Below, one piece after another: positions 1-10,500 of a stretch of 64,000 nucleotides of DNA. The stretch comes from Mytilus californianus. Its lineage: Eukaryota > Mollusca > Bivalvia > Mytilida > Mytilidae. Below the pieces are notes generated by a model. It worked only from the letters and a program-made list of their open reading frames with translations. It had not been told where the DNA came from and ran no database searches. The position numbers and the translations under genes are program-made. The DNA lies in the NCBI RefSeq assembly GCF_021869535.1, contig NW_026262690.1, forward strand, positions 64,860,995 to 64,924,994. Reading direction: 5' to 3'. Within the stretch, counting starts at the first letter, position 1. Each line of letters opens with the position of its first letter.

Positions 1-655
1 ATGTTTCATGCATGATGGATTTAAGTGAAGTATCAGTTTCATTGATATATACCTCACTTCTCTTTTATTAACTAATTTAAGCATGTTAAAAATCTTGCTC
101 AGCATATTTGTCTAGTACAAAGCAGGGTAAATAATCATATTACATTATCATTTTCTCATACTGAATATGCATATCAATATGCCGCTGGACGTTAAGCAGT
201 CATCCATCATCATCATCATCTTTTATTAACTCACCTAGACAATTATAAAGTTGATGTGAGCTATTGCCATTTTTTAGCATATGACTCATTCATTGAGAAC
301 AACAATCAATCATTGCCAATAACTATTGTTTTTACAAATTTTCTACTCCAAAACTACTGAATGTATTTAAAGCAAACTTTGTGTTAATGTCAATTGGAAA
401 TAATGTATATATCCAAGGTTCCAATTCTTCAATAAACATTACTTATGTTACTAAAAATATAACATACGGTTCACATTGCAGCTTTTGGCTTATATATCAA
501 ACACTATAAGATTCTCTGAACATGTGCCATTGTTTTAAATGATGAGTATGTCGAGATCTACAGAAGTCTCTGTTTAGTAAAAATTGTCTGGTAACTACTT
601 AAGGCTTTGGTGCACCTGAAATCCATTTCTTTACTGTTTCGAGCTTTTATAACAA
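1..655. other. AT-rich flank, no exon seen
   Basis: No cysteine-rich exon or good open frame is visible here, so this is probably intron of gene 1, whose upstream exons lie beyond the left edge. A short (CAT)n microsatellite lies at about 205-221. It follows the phrase 'gccgctggacgttaagcag', which I remember as the end of a common mussel dispersed repeat (from memory, unverified). Confidence 0.4.
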
Positions 656-769
656 AACAGTGTCAACATAAAAAATAACCCAGTGTCAACATATAAAAAA
701 AAATAGTGTCAACATAAAAAAAACAGTGTCAACATAAAAAAAACAGTGTCAACATAAAAAAAACAATAC
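656..769. repeat. Short tandem repeat, ~20-bp unit
   Basis: About five copies of 'cagtgtcaacataaaaaa' with small A-run length differences stand just upstream of the first visible exon of gene 1, inside its presumed intron. Confidence 0.85.
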
Positions 770-805
770 TGAAGATTGACAGTTACATTAAATATTATTT
801 TGTAG

Positions 806-991
806 TAGAAAACAAATCAAACTTGACGAAACACAACTTTACTGTGGAAGACAAGTATATAACAGAGATACAGACTTATGTTGTAATGGTGAACTTTATG
901 TCAATGGAAAAAACCAGAACAAAGGCTGTTGTGGAGTAAAATCTTACTTGAAAAAGAATAAAAAATGCCATGATGGAGAAATCAGGGAAGG
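806..991 (+). CDS. Gene 1 exon: double-cysteine (galaxin-like) repeats
   Basis: The frame starts inside a codon after the acceptor ending at 805 (an alternative acceptor ends at 808) and runs to the donor at 992 (GTATGT). It encodes CSRKQIKLDETQLYCG, then LCCNGELY, GCCGVKSY and KKCHDGEIRE. In gene 2 the homologous sequence is the last third of a single larger exon, so the intron positions differ between the paralogues. Confidence 0.8.
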
Positions 992-3792
992 GTATGTAAT
1001 ATTTAAATGAAACATCTTTTTCCTAATTGTCAGGATTTTAAAAATTGAATCCAATTGCTCTTTCTTCTGGTAATGAATGTAATCAAGGGTTGTCTTTGAT
1101 TGCTGTCTACAATAATAATTTTTTTAATTGTCATAAATCAAGAATCTTGATGAGGATATTTCTATTTGATTGTGTGGCAGCTATGTCTTTTGTCAGAACT
1201 GTGATCTTAAATTTGATGCAGGGGCATGGACTCTTATATGCAAAAGAACCTTTTGAATGACCCATTAGTGACCTGTTTCACCCTCCATTCCTGCTGATTC
1301 CATTTCAGAATCTACTTATGATTTATTGATAAATTTGTTCTCTCCTGATTATGCATGTGATACTTGCCACTAGACAATAAGCAAATAACAGTCAATCACT
1401 ATTTGAACCAAATATGATTAACCCTGTGTTAATAGATAAAATTGAGAATGGAAATGGAGAGAACTCTTAAGATCAATTGAATCATAATTAACTACATTAC
1501 AGGTCAAAGTAAAACACAAATAGCCTTGAACTTGAATCATCTTCAATAATTTTTTGGTACTTTAAATCTTCAGTTATTCCATCAAATATCAATATGACAG
1601 AGTGTTTTATCTGTTAAATGTTTGGAAGTAGTATATAATAATAAGTATACTTAAGAAGTAAGAATCAACCAATTTACGAATGTGGTAAGCTAGGTGAGAG
1701 ATGAATTGTCTTCATACATTGTTCTTATGAATCTAAGATATCCCTATCCTATAAAAGTGTTTAAAAAAAAGAGGAGTGATATCCCACACCAAAATAGGAA
1801 TTATATCATAAAAATCAAGTGAGCTGTGATATTAAAAAATACAGATGGGTCTTTTTAAACAAGTTTTGAACAAAATGCACATATTAGTTCCTAACAATAA
1901 ATAACAACTAACTTAATATTTCCTCAATATATTCAACAATTATCAACAAGTCTTTTTTATTTTCTTCCTCAAAGGCGTGTCTGTCCGAAGTACTGTCAAA
2001 GAAGCTGGATTCAAAACTACCAAACATTGCAGACCTGGAACAAAAATAAAACAAATATGTGTAACTATAAAGGTATGTATCCTACACTATAAAATGCTCA
2101 AATTTTCTTCTATAATGTAGTATGTAAAAACATAATGACAATATTAAAGGGGCACTAGCTGTCAAATTCATGTTCACCAATTTGACTCAAATTCTCATAT
2201 TGGATTTATAACAATGTAAAACATCTATCCAAATTATAAAAAGTCTAAAATAAACAATATACCGGGCATGGACTCGATAATATGTAGCTTCATTTCGTGT
2301 GTATTTAAGTGTAGACGCCATCTAATTAACTGTCGAGTTGACCCCCGAAGACCTCCCATTGCCATATAAGCGATATAAACATAAATATAGATATAAATAG
2401 ATATCAGACTCGTGCATTTATATCTTTCTATGTCTGTTTAATTTCATATTATAGATTAAAAATATATGTTAATCATCGTTTTTACCTGTATCAGAATGAT
2501 TTTTTTTTTTGGATCGAATCAGTCAATCAAATGATTTACCTTTGTTTCACTTTCAATGTTGACATTCTTTTCCTTTAAATAATTGAACACGCACAATGCA
2601 TGCAGTATCCATCTCTAGCTAAGGGGTTAAATTGAAGTTCACATGAATACGGATTCAATGAGGTCGAATTATTCACTTGCAAGTGAATAATTCATCATCA
2701 ATGTTTCTTAGCTTATTTTGATAAAACTGAACTATACTGGCTGCTAAAAGCGATATATTATTTCACTATTTCACTTTCATTAATGATTGAACAAAAAAAA
2801 TCATACTTTATATTTTTTATATATCTCGTAGCTAGTGCCCCTTTAAGCATAGCATGTATATATCCATTATAAAAAAGAAATGCAAGAAGATATTTAGGGA
2901 TGGGATTAAAAAAAAAAATTGAAGAAAGAGAAACACCATACATGACCATAGTTGAAGAAAGGCAATCAATAATCCACAATATACAGAAAACTAAAGATTG
3001 AACGACATAAACCTTACAAAATCCTGGAGTGAAAATAGACCAAGAAGAGAGGAAAACCTAAATAGGAATCCAAAGAATTGTACAAGTTCTAAGAAAAAAA
3101 AAAAAAAAAAAAAAACTATGATCACATGGTTTTGATGGATAGATGTCTCATTGGCAATCATACCTCATCTCCTTATTTTCATATAGGATGATATTTAGAA
3201 TTGTCTCTATTACTTATTCCTATAAAGTATATTTGGTTTTTTTATGCATTATACGAACTGCTAAAAGCATCTTTTGTTGAACAAATCCCTTGTGTCAAGC
3301 CTTACTTTCATGCCATGGCAGCCAGCATATAAATTAAGCATCTTACAACTTGGAATGACACAGTCATCAATCAATCAATAAATAATGCATCAACATTACA
3401 ATTTTATAGGAATTTTTGGGACACTGTCAAGTTTTGCAAGAATTTAGAAAAAATAATTTCTATTTTACATGATTCTTTAACAAAAATACTTTAATTACTT
3501 TTCAGTCTACACTATTAGTTACTTCAAAGGAAAAACCTGGAAAACAAACAACAGGAAAAATTCCAAAAAAGTTGTCTTTAAAAAAGACTGCAGGTGTCTT
3601 TTTAAAGGAAAGAAAGAGGCTATATTAGTGTCCAAGAGAATAACTAAAGCTGGCAAGATAAGAGATCAATTCTACCTTCTACCAATTAAAAAGAAAATCA
3701 AAAGATTCATAAAAAAATTGAAAAAAGATATAAGAGAAAAAAACAATAAAAACAAAAGTTGTAAGTCTAAGAAAAAAAAAGAGGAAAAATAA
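806..3792 (+). CDS. Galaxin-like secreted Cys-rich protein, 3' end (gene 1, partial)
   Basis: Three exons are visible: 806-991, 1975-2072 and 3506-3792 (stop TAA 3790-3792). The splice phases join without a break (2 bases + 1, then 1 + 2). The first exon reads through galaxin-type double-cysteine repeats (LCCNGELY, GCCGVKSY). The next two hold a cysteine pattern (CPKYC, MCNYK, DCRC) like the NTR/TIMP-like C-terminal domain of gene 2. The tail is strongly basic and lysine-rich (KKKIKRFIKKLKKDIREK, then KSKKKKEEK). The 5' part, including any signal peptide, lies outside the window. It is a clear paralogue of gene 2: MCGNDQYNETSDLCC there aligns with YCGRQVYNRDTDLCC here. Galaxin-like proteins are known as extracellular matrix proteins of calcified tissue; that role here is inference. 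An AATAAA overlaps the stop codon (3788-3793). Confidence 0.8.
1975..2072 (+). CDS. Gene 1 exon: start of NTR-like domain
   Basis: The acceptor is preceded by a pyrimidine tract (tcttttttattttcttcctc) and the donor is GTATGT at 2073. The exon encodes RVCPKYCQRSWIQ through NMCNYK. The CxxYC motif and the later single Cys match CSYC and LCKRF of gene 2 exon 7, with the same exit phase (1). Confidence 0.8.
2144..2846. mobile_element. MITE with TTAA-flanked inverted ends, in gene 1 intron
   Basis: The 17-bp end TTAAAGGGGCACTAGCT at 2144-2160 is repeated exactly in inverted orientation at the right end (2830-2846). TTAA at both edges is the target-site signature of piggyBac-type elements (established knowledge). 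The ~700-bp interior has no coding capacity. It holds a perfect 28-bp palindrome at 2666-2693 (arms GAATTATTCACTTG). Confidence 0.8.
3094..3183 (+). repeat. Poly-A run plus mussel dispersed-repeat fragment
   Basis: A run of about 22 A (3094-3115) is followed by 'gatgtctcattggcaatcat' and 'acctcatctccttatttt'. That is a short end fragment of the dispersed family seen in fuller form at 6855-7050, 21062-21265 and 42815-42945. Confidence 0.6.
3506..3792 (+). CDS. Gene 1 last exon: NTR-like domain and Lys-rich tail
   Basis: The acceptor is tactttTCAG ending at 3505. The exon continues the phase-1 codon and encodes VYTISYFKGKTW, KDCRCLFKGKKEAILVSKR, GKIRDQFYLLPI, then a long basic tail. The CxC (DCRC) and the following beta-strand-like stretch match PCTCQL and IILLTD in gene 2 exon 8. 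The Lys-rich tail has no counterpart of the same strength in gene 2. Confidence 0.8.
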
Positions 3793-6150
3793 AACAAAAA
3801 GGGAATAAGGAATATGAATTTGCTTTTAAACTTCTTTTTTTTGGAACCCTTTTTCCCATCCCCCTTTTCAAATACATTTTAAAATGGGAAGTTTTTTAAT
3901 TTAATATATGTCAAAATAATGAAGATTTCTACTGAGTTTTTTTTAGCACTAAAGGTAATAATTGCCACTTGATTTTCTATATACAAGTTTTAAGAGCATA
4001 AAATATGGCAAAGCTCTTAGTATTTCAAACTTTTTTTGTATTTAACTTTTTTGTGAATATTATAAGAGAAATTGTGTCATCTGTCTCAAATGGGGTATCA
4101 AGTGAATCTATTCTTTAGCCAATCATTCTCATTCATTTATGGTCCAATATCATACATATCATCATCATGGTCCAATATAATACATATCACCATTAACCAA
4201 CACATTTCAATTTCTTGACAGACATCAAATTGTAAATTTTGAGGCACTACAAAAATTTACCATCTTTTTCCATATCAATACCAAAATCAACATTTTAGTT
4301 TGTTTGAAGATAGTGTAACTTCTTTTGATATTTTTTATAAGTATATGGAGATAATGATATATGTAGAAGTGATTTTCATTCACTTATAAAATGGATCATC
4401 TAGTTTAAAATCTTTAAATCTATTTTTCAACTTTTTAATATTCCATGGGACTGTAAAAAACACCTCGCAGGTGGCAAAGTATTCAATAGTAATAAATACA
4501 TGTGATCTATAATCAAGTACTGTAGTTCCAAGTTTATATACCTGAATAAGGAAATTTACACCATAAATAAAGTAGATATTGTGAAATATGCTCTATTTTT
4601 TTATTCAAAATATCAGAAGTATTTATGAAGTGCATATCAGGCCATACTTCATTTAATTTTCTTGTGCATAAAAATACTGTCTCCATCATGCTACAAATTC
4701 ACTGCCAAGTCATGTAAAATTTACATTGTTTATTTATAAAAGTATTATAATATGTGTTCAAAACAAATCTACCTGTTTGTTATTGTAAAAGATTTTCTAA
4801 TGTATAATTAAAATTAATAATAGGAATTTTTGCAGCTGGAAATTTTAATCAATTTTTCTCAACTAAATATATCTGCTTGGTGCAGGTTATTCCCTTTCTG
4901 TATGTGCAAATCAATGAAAAGGTATAATTATATTTATAATATTTGAGGCTCATTTTAATAACACTGTTATAATATGAAATATTACATAAAATTGAAATCA
5001 ATTTAATCAGTTATTTATTATCTGATATGAAATGATCCACTTAGAAAAAAATAAATATAAAAGTGCATTAGACTTCTCCATTCTTCCTGAATATAAATAA
5101 GCTGTATTTTTTAGTATAATGCCTTACATGTTGGAGGTTATGCAAGAAATAAATAGGGCTTTACATTCTAATTTTTACATAATCACCAAATTTTATACCA
5201 TACAACATAATCTGTTTTGTAAATAGAATTCTGATACTCATATATTAATAATATAAAAGGGTTTTGGCTTTTCATGAAGCATTCCTTAGGTATTGGTAAT
5301 AGTAGTTTAAAAAAATATCATCTACTAATTTTGATTTTTAAATGACCAAATTTAGTGTGAAAACAGAATGACCATTAGGACCATTGCAAAAACTTTTGAA
5401 TACTATTAAATCTCCTAAATATCTTAATTCTTTTTTAAAAATAGAATATGGTTAAAAAATTACTATTTGTTTGGAGCAGACTGATCAGTGTTATCCAACA
5501 CAATGTTAGAATTCTCTAAATTTAACTTTTAATGTTGAAAACTAAGAAAATTCTTCCACTAGAACATAGTGAGGTATCTGGAGCAATGAACTTTAACACT
5601 GTGGATGTAAATATTATAAATTATTCTATGATATTTATAGTTATGTAATTGTACAAAATGTATATAGGTACAAATGTATATAGGTACAAATGTGTATATG
5701 TACAAATGCATGTATGTATGAGTTTGACTGAATTATTTTTTGTATAATTTATATGATATTAAACTAAATTATATTGTTTACTGGTTTTTGTTATTTAAAC
5801 ATTTAAAGATCTTAGTGCAATATTGAGTATATAAAATATACTACATGGTACATGTACTTGGTTTAAACTACCAGTTGGTCTATGCAACTACTGTTTGACT
5901 GCATATCTTCAGTGGTGTAACTACTCCATAGTCCGAGCTTGTGTACTTGAGAAATTTTCAATTTAGGAAAGATTTGTTAACTTAATAGGAGACCCAGTAA
6001 GTTACCCCTTATGTAAAAAGGTCATGTTTAAAAAAATTTCTCAGGTCACCAGGTTACTTTTAAGCAAACTACACACTTCTAAACTAATCTGATTCTCGGT
6101 TTTCAATATTTAAAAGGTCACAGGTCTTTTTAATGCAGAACAGTGATGTG
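3793..6150. other. AT-rich intergenic DNA downstream of gene 1
   Basis: No gene is seen. A small minisatellite at about 5655-5712 repeats 'tatataggtacaaatg'-like units three to four times. The remainder is low-complexity AT-rich sequence, probably containing the 3' UTR of gene 1 at its left end. Confidence 0.4.
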
Positions 6151-6854
6151 GTCCTTGGTTGTTAGTTGTCTGATTGGTAATCATACCACATCTTATTTTC
6201 ATAAAATAACATAATTATGCACATTTAAAATATAATGAGAATACTGAGAGCACACACTTTATATCAAAGTTTCATTTTATAATTTGAGAAATGATTTGAT
6301 CGAAAAACAAAACAGATAAATGCATTCCCGGTATTGAATTGTGATCTGACACAAAGATACAATTACATGTTATTGTAAAAAGAAAGAAACTTTAATGTAA
6401 AAATATGAAAATTACATTAACTAGATACATCCTGAATGACTTTAATATATTCTTATGTTAAATAGTGAACGGAACTCTAAATTCTTGATCTGTTTGTATG
6501 AAACTTAGACACTGCAAATAATGTCACATTGACATATTTTATTCTGAAAATATTAAATGTTATCCTACTAATGAATCACTACCAAGGCATCTTTTTCCAA
6601 AACCGAGAGGATATCCACATTCCCTAAACAACCTACACAAAATATTACATTGCTAGTAAGAGATTTATTACATTTTGTTTATGATGTTTCAATTTTTTTT
6701 TGCTTAGCTCACATACTTTTACACAGGGATAAAGATATTATTAATATTATCAATTGGCCAATTCTTTTATTAAATTTTATCACATACAATATATATACTT
6801 CTCTTGAAAACATAATTTAACATGCAAGAATATAATTAAATGTGAAATTTCACA
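6151..6854. other. Intergenic; small dispersed-repeat fragment
   Basis: 'gttgtctgattggtaatcat accacatc' at about 6162-6200 is another short end fragment of the mussel dispersed family in + orientation. Nothing else is recognisable. Confidence 0.4.
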
Positions 6855-7050
6855 CTAATATGAAAATAAGGTGATCTGGTATGATTGCCTATGAGACAAA
6901 TATCCACCAGAGTCTAAATGACGCCTATGTAAGCAACTATAGGTCACCATATAACCTTCAACAATGAGCAAAACCCATACCATAAGGTCGGCTATATAAG
7001 GTCCAGACCTGACAAAATGTAAAACAATACAAAAGAGAAAACCAATTATC
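6855..7050 (-). repeat. Mussel dispersed-repeat copy
   Basis: This reads 'ctggtatgattgcctatgag', 'aactataggtcaccat', 'caacaatgagcaaaaccc' and 'ggctatataaggtcc'. It is the fullest copy of a family I remember as very common in Mytilus. The same order of blocks recurs at 17395-17515 and 21062-21265. The open frame across it is a property of the repeat, not a gene. Confidence 0.65.
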
Positions 7051-7559
7051 ACAGCTTTTTATGGTAATTTTATTTATAATTAAGAGGCAATTTAAAAAAA
7101 AAATTTCCTTTTAGCCTCTTTTTTCGAGTTGAATAGAGATAACTATACTGTTATGTTTAATGCATCAGGTTCAGTATTTTATTTAATTAATATCAGTTCC
7201 ATATTTTGAACTAAAAATATTTCTATTAATTTATTCTGTCATGAAATTCTGTACAAAAGTACTTCAGGCATTCACTATGATTTTGTCTTCCTGCACTGTT
7301 GATGACATTGCTGTATGAAATCTACTGCAAAGTTTACTGATATTTGAGTGTAGAAAAGCATGATATCTATGTCAGGAATTATGTACTTTTGGCTTGCTTT
7401 CAGTCAGTATGAACCGTATGCTATATGACTGGTGAAGCTTAAATAGGGAGGAGAAGGTTGAGGGTACAAAAAACTGGTTTTATCCCACCACATGCTTTTA
7501 TTGCTGTTCATAATCAGGAACTTTGTCAATGGTTGATTACCTTAGTTATAACTTTATGT
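7051..7559 (+). repeat. Second module of the mussel dispersed family
   Basis: From about 7375 to 7535 the sequence 'gagggtacaaaaaactgg', 'ttatcccaccacatgc' and 'aatcaggaactttgtcaatg' resembles the 'cccacattttgtgcctgtcccaag' module seen at 20966-21060, 28497-29370 and 35812-35900. It directly abuts the minisatellite. Confidence 0.45.
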
Positions 7560-10500
7560 TTGTGTCTTCGACGGAATAGGGTGTTGATGGTAATCTTTGA
7601 GGGAATGGGGTGTTGATGGCAATCTTTGAGGGAAAGGGGTGTTGATGGCAATCATTGAGGGAATGGGGTGTTGATGGCAATCTTTAAGGGAAAGGGTGTT
7701 AATGAAATCCTTTAGGAAATAGGGAATTGATGGCAATCTTTGAGGGAATGGGGTGTTGTAGGCAATCTTTGAGGAAAAGGGTGTTGATGATTGAGGGAAT
7801 ACGGTGTTAATGGCAATCTTTGAAGGAAAGGGTGTTGATGGCAATCTTTGAGGGAATAAGGTGTTGAAGGCATTAAGGGAAAGGGGTATTGATTGCAATC
7901 TTTGAGGGAACAGGGTGTTGATGGCAATCTTTGAAGGAAAGGGTTTTGATGGCAATCTTTGAGTGAATGGAGTGATAATGGCAATCATTGAGGGAATAGG
8001 ATGTTGATGGCAATCTTTGAGGGAATATGGTGTTGATGGCAATCTTTGAGGGAATGGAGTGTTAATGACAATCATTGAGAGAATAGGGTGTTGATGGCAA
8101 TCTTTGAGGGAAAGGCTGTTGATGGCAATCTTTGAGGGTATGGAGTGTTGATGACAATCATTGAGGGAATAGGGTGTTGATGGCAATCTTTGGGGGAATA
8201 GGGTGTTGAAGGCAATCTTTGAGGGAATGGAGTGTTAATGACAATCATTGAGGGAATGGAGTGTAAATGAAAATCTTTGAGGGAATAGGGTGTTGATGGC
8301 AATCTTCGAGGGAATAGAGTGATAATAGCAATCATTGAGGAAATGTGGTCTTGATGGCAATCTTTGAGGGAAAGGGTGTTGATGGTAATCTTTGAGGGAA
8401 TGGAGTGTTGATGAAAACCTTTGAGGGAATGGAGTGTTAATGGCAATCATTGAGGGAATGAAGTGTTAATTACAATCTTTGAGGGAATTGAGTGTTAATG
8501 GCAATCATTGAGGAAATGTGGTGTTGATGGCAATCTTTGAGGGAAAGGGTGTTGATGGTAATCTTTGATGTAATCTTTGAGGGAATGGAGTGTTGATGAC
8601 AATCGTTGAGGGAATGGAGTGTTAATTACAATCTTTGTGGGAATGGGGTATTAATGGCAATCATTGAGGAAATAGGGTGTTGATGACAATCATTGAGGGA
8701 ATGGCGTATTGATGACAATCTTTGAGGGAATGGGGTGTTAATGACAATCTTTGACGGAATGGGGTGTTAATGGCAATCACTGAGGGAATAGGGTATTGAT
8801 GACAATCATTGAGGGAATTGGGTGTTGATGACAATCTTTGAGGGAATGGGGTGTTGATGAAAATCTTTGAGGGAATGGATTGTTAATGACAATCTTTGAG
8901 GGAATAGGGTGTTGATGGCAATCTTTGAGGGAATGGAGTGTTAATGGCAATTATTGAAGGAATGGAGTGTTGATGGCAATCTTTGAGGGAATGTGGGTTT
9001 TTGATAGTAATCTTTGAGGGAAAGGGTGTTGATGGTAATCGTTGAGGTAATGGATTGTTAATGGCAATCATTGAGGGAATAGGGTGTTGATGGCAATCTT
9101 TGAGGGAATGGAGGGTTAATGGGAATCATTGAGTAAATAGGGTGTTGATGGCAATCTTTGAGTGAATGGAGGGTTAATGGCAATCATTAAGTGAATAGGG
9201 TGTTGATGGCAATCTTTGAGGGAATGGGGTGTTGATGGCAATCTTTGAGGAAAAGGGTGTTGATGATTGAGAGAATACGGTGTTAATGGCAATCTTTGAG
9301 GGAAAGGGTGTTGATGGCACATCCTGGGGGAATGGGGTTTTGATGGCAATCTTTGAAGGAAAGGGTGTTGATGGCAATCTTTGAGGGAAAGAGGTGTTGA
9401 TAGCAATCATTAAGGGAAAGGGGTATTGATGGCAATCTTTGAGGGAACAGGGTGTTGATGGCAATCTTTGAGAGAAAGGGTTTTGATGGCAATCTTTGAG
9501 TGAATGGAGTGATAATGGCAATCATTGAGGGAATAGGGTGTCGATGGCAATCTTTGAGGGAATATGGTGCTGATGGTAATCTTTGAGGGAATGAAGTGTT
9601 TATGACAATCATTGAGAGAATAGGGTGTTGATGGCAATCTTTGAGGGAAAGGCTGTTGATGGCAATCTTTGAGGGAATGGAGTGTTGATGACAATCATTG
9701 AGGGAATAGGGTGTTGATGGCAATCTTTGGGGGAATAGGGTGTTGAAGGCAATATTTGAGGGAATGGAGTGTTAATGACAATCATTAGGGAATGGAGTGT
9801 AAATGACAATCTTTGAGGGAATAGGGTGTTGATGGCAATCTTCGAGGGAATAGAGTGATAATAGCAATCATTGAGGAAATGTGGTGTTGATGGCAATCTT
9901 TGAGGGAAAGGCTGTTGATGAAAACCTTTGAGGGAATGGAGTGTTTATGGCAATCATTGAGGGAATGGAGTGTTAATTACAATCTTTGAGGGAATGGAGT
10001 GTTAATGGCAATCATTGAGGAAATGTGGTCTTGATGGCAATCTTTGAGGGAAAGGGTGTTGATGGTAAACTTTGAGGTAATCTTTGAGGGAATGGAGTGT
10101 TCGTGACAATCGTTGAGGGAATGGAGTGTTAATTACAATCTTTGTGGGAATTGGGTGTTAATGGCAATCATTGAGGGAATAGGGTGTTGATGACAATCAT
10201 TGAGGGAATGGCGTATTGATGACAATCTTTGAGGGAATGGGGTGTTAATGACATTCTTTGAGGGAATGGGGTGTTAATAGCAATCATTTAGGGAATAGGG
10301 TATTGATGACAATCACTGAGGGAATGGGGTGTTGATGACACTCTTTGAGGGAATGGGGTGTTGATGACAATCTTTGAGGGTATGGATTATTAATGCCAAT
10401 CTTTAAGGGAATAGGGTGTTGATGGCAATCTTTGAGGGAATGGAGTGTTAATGGCAATTATTGAAGGAATGGAGTGTTGATGGCAATCATTGAGGGAATG

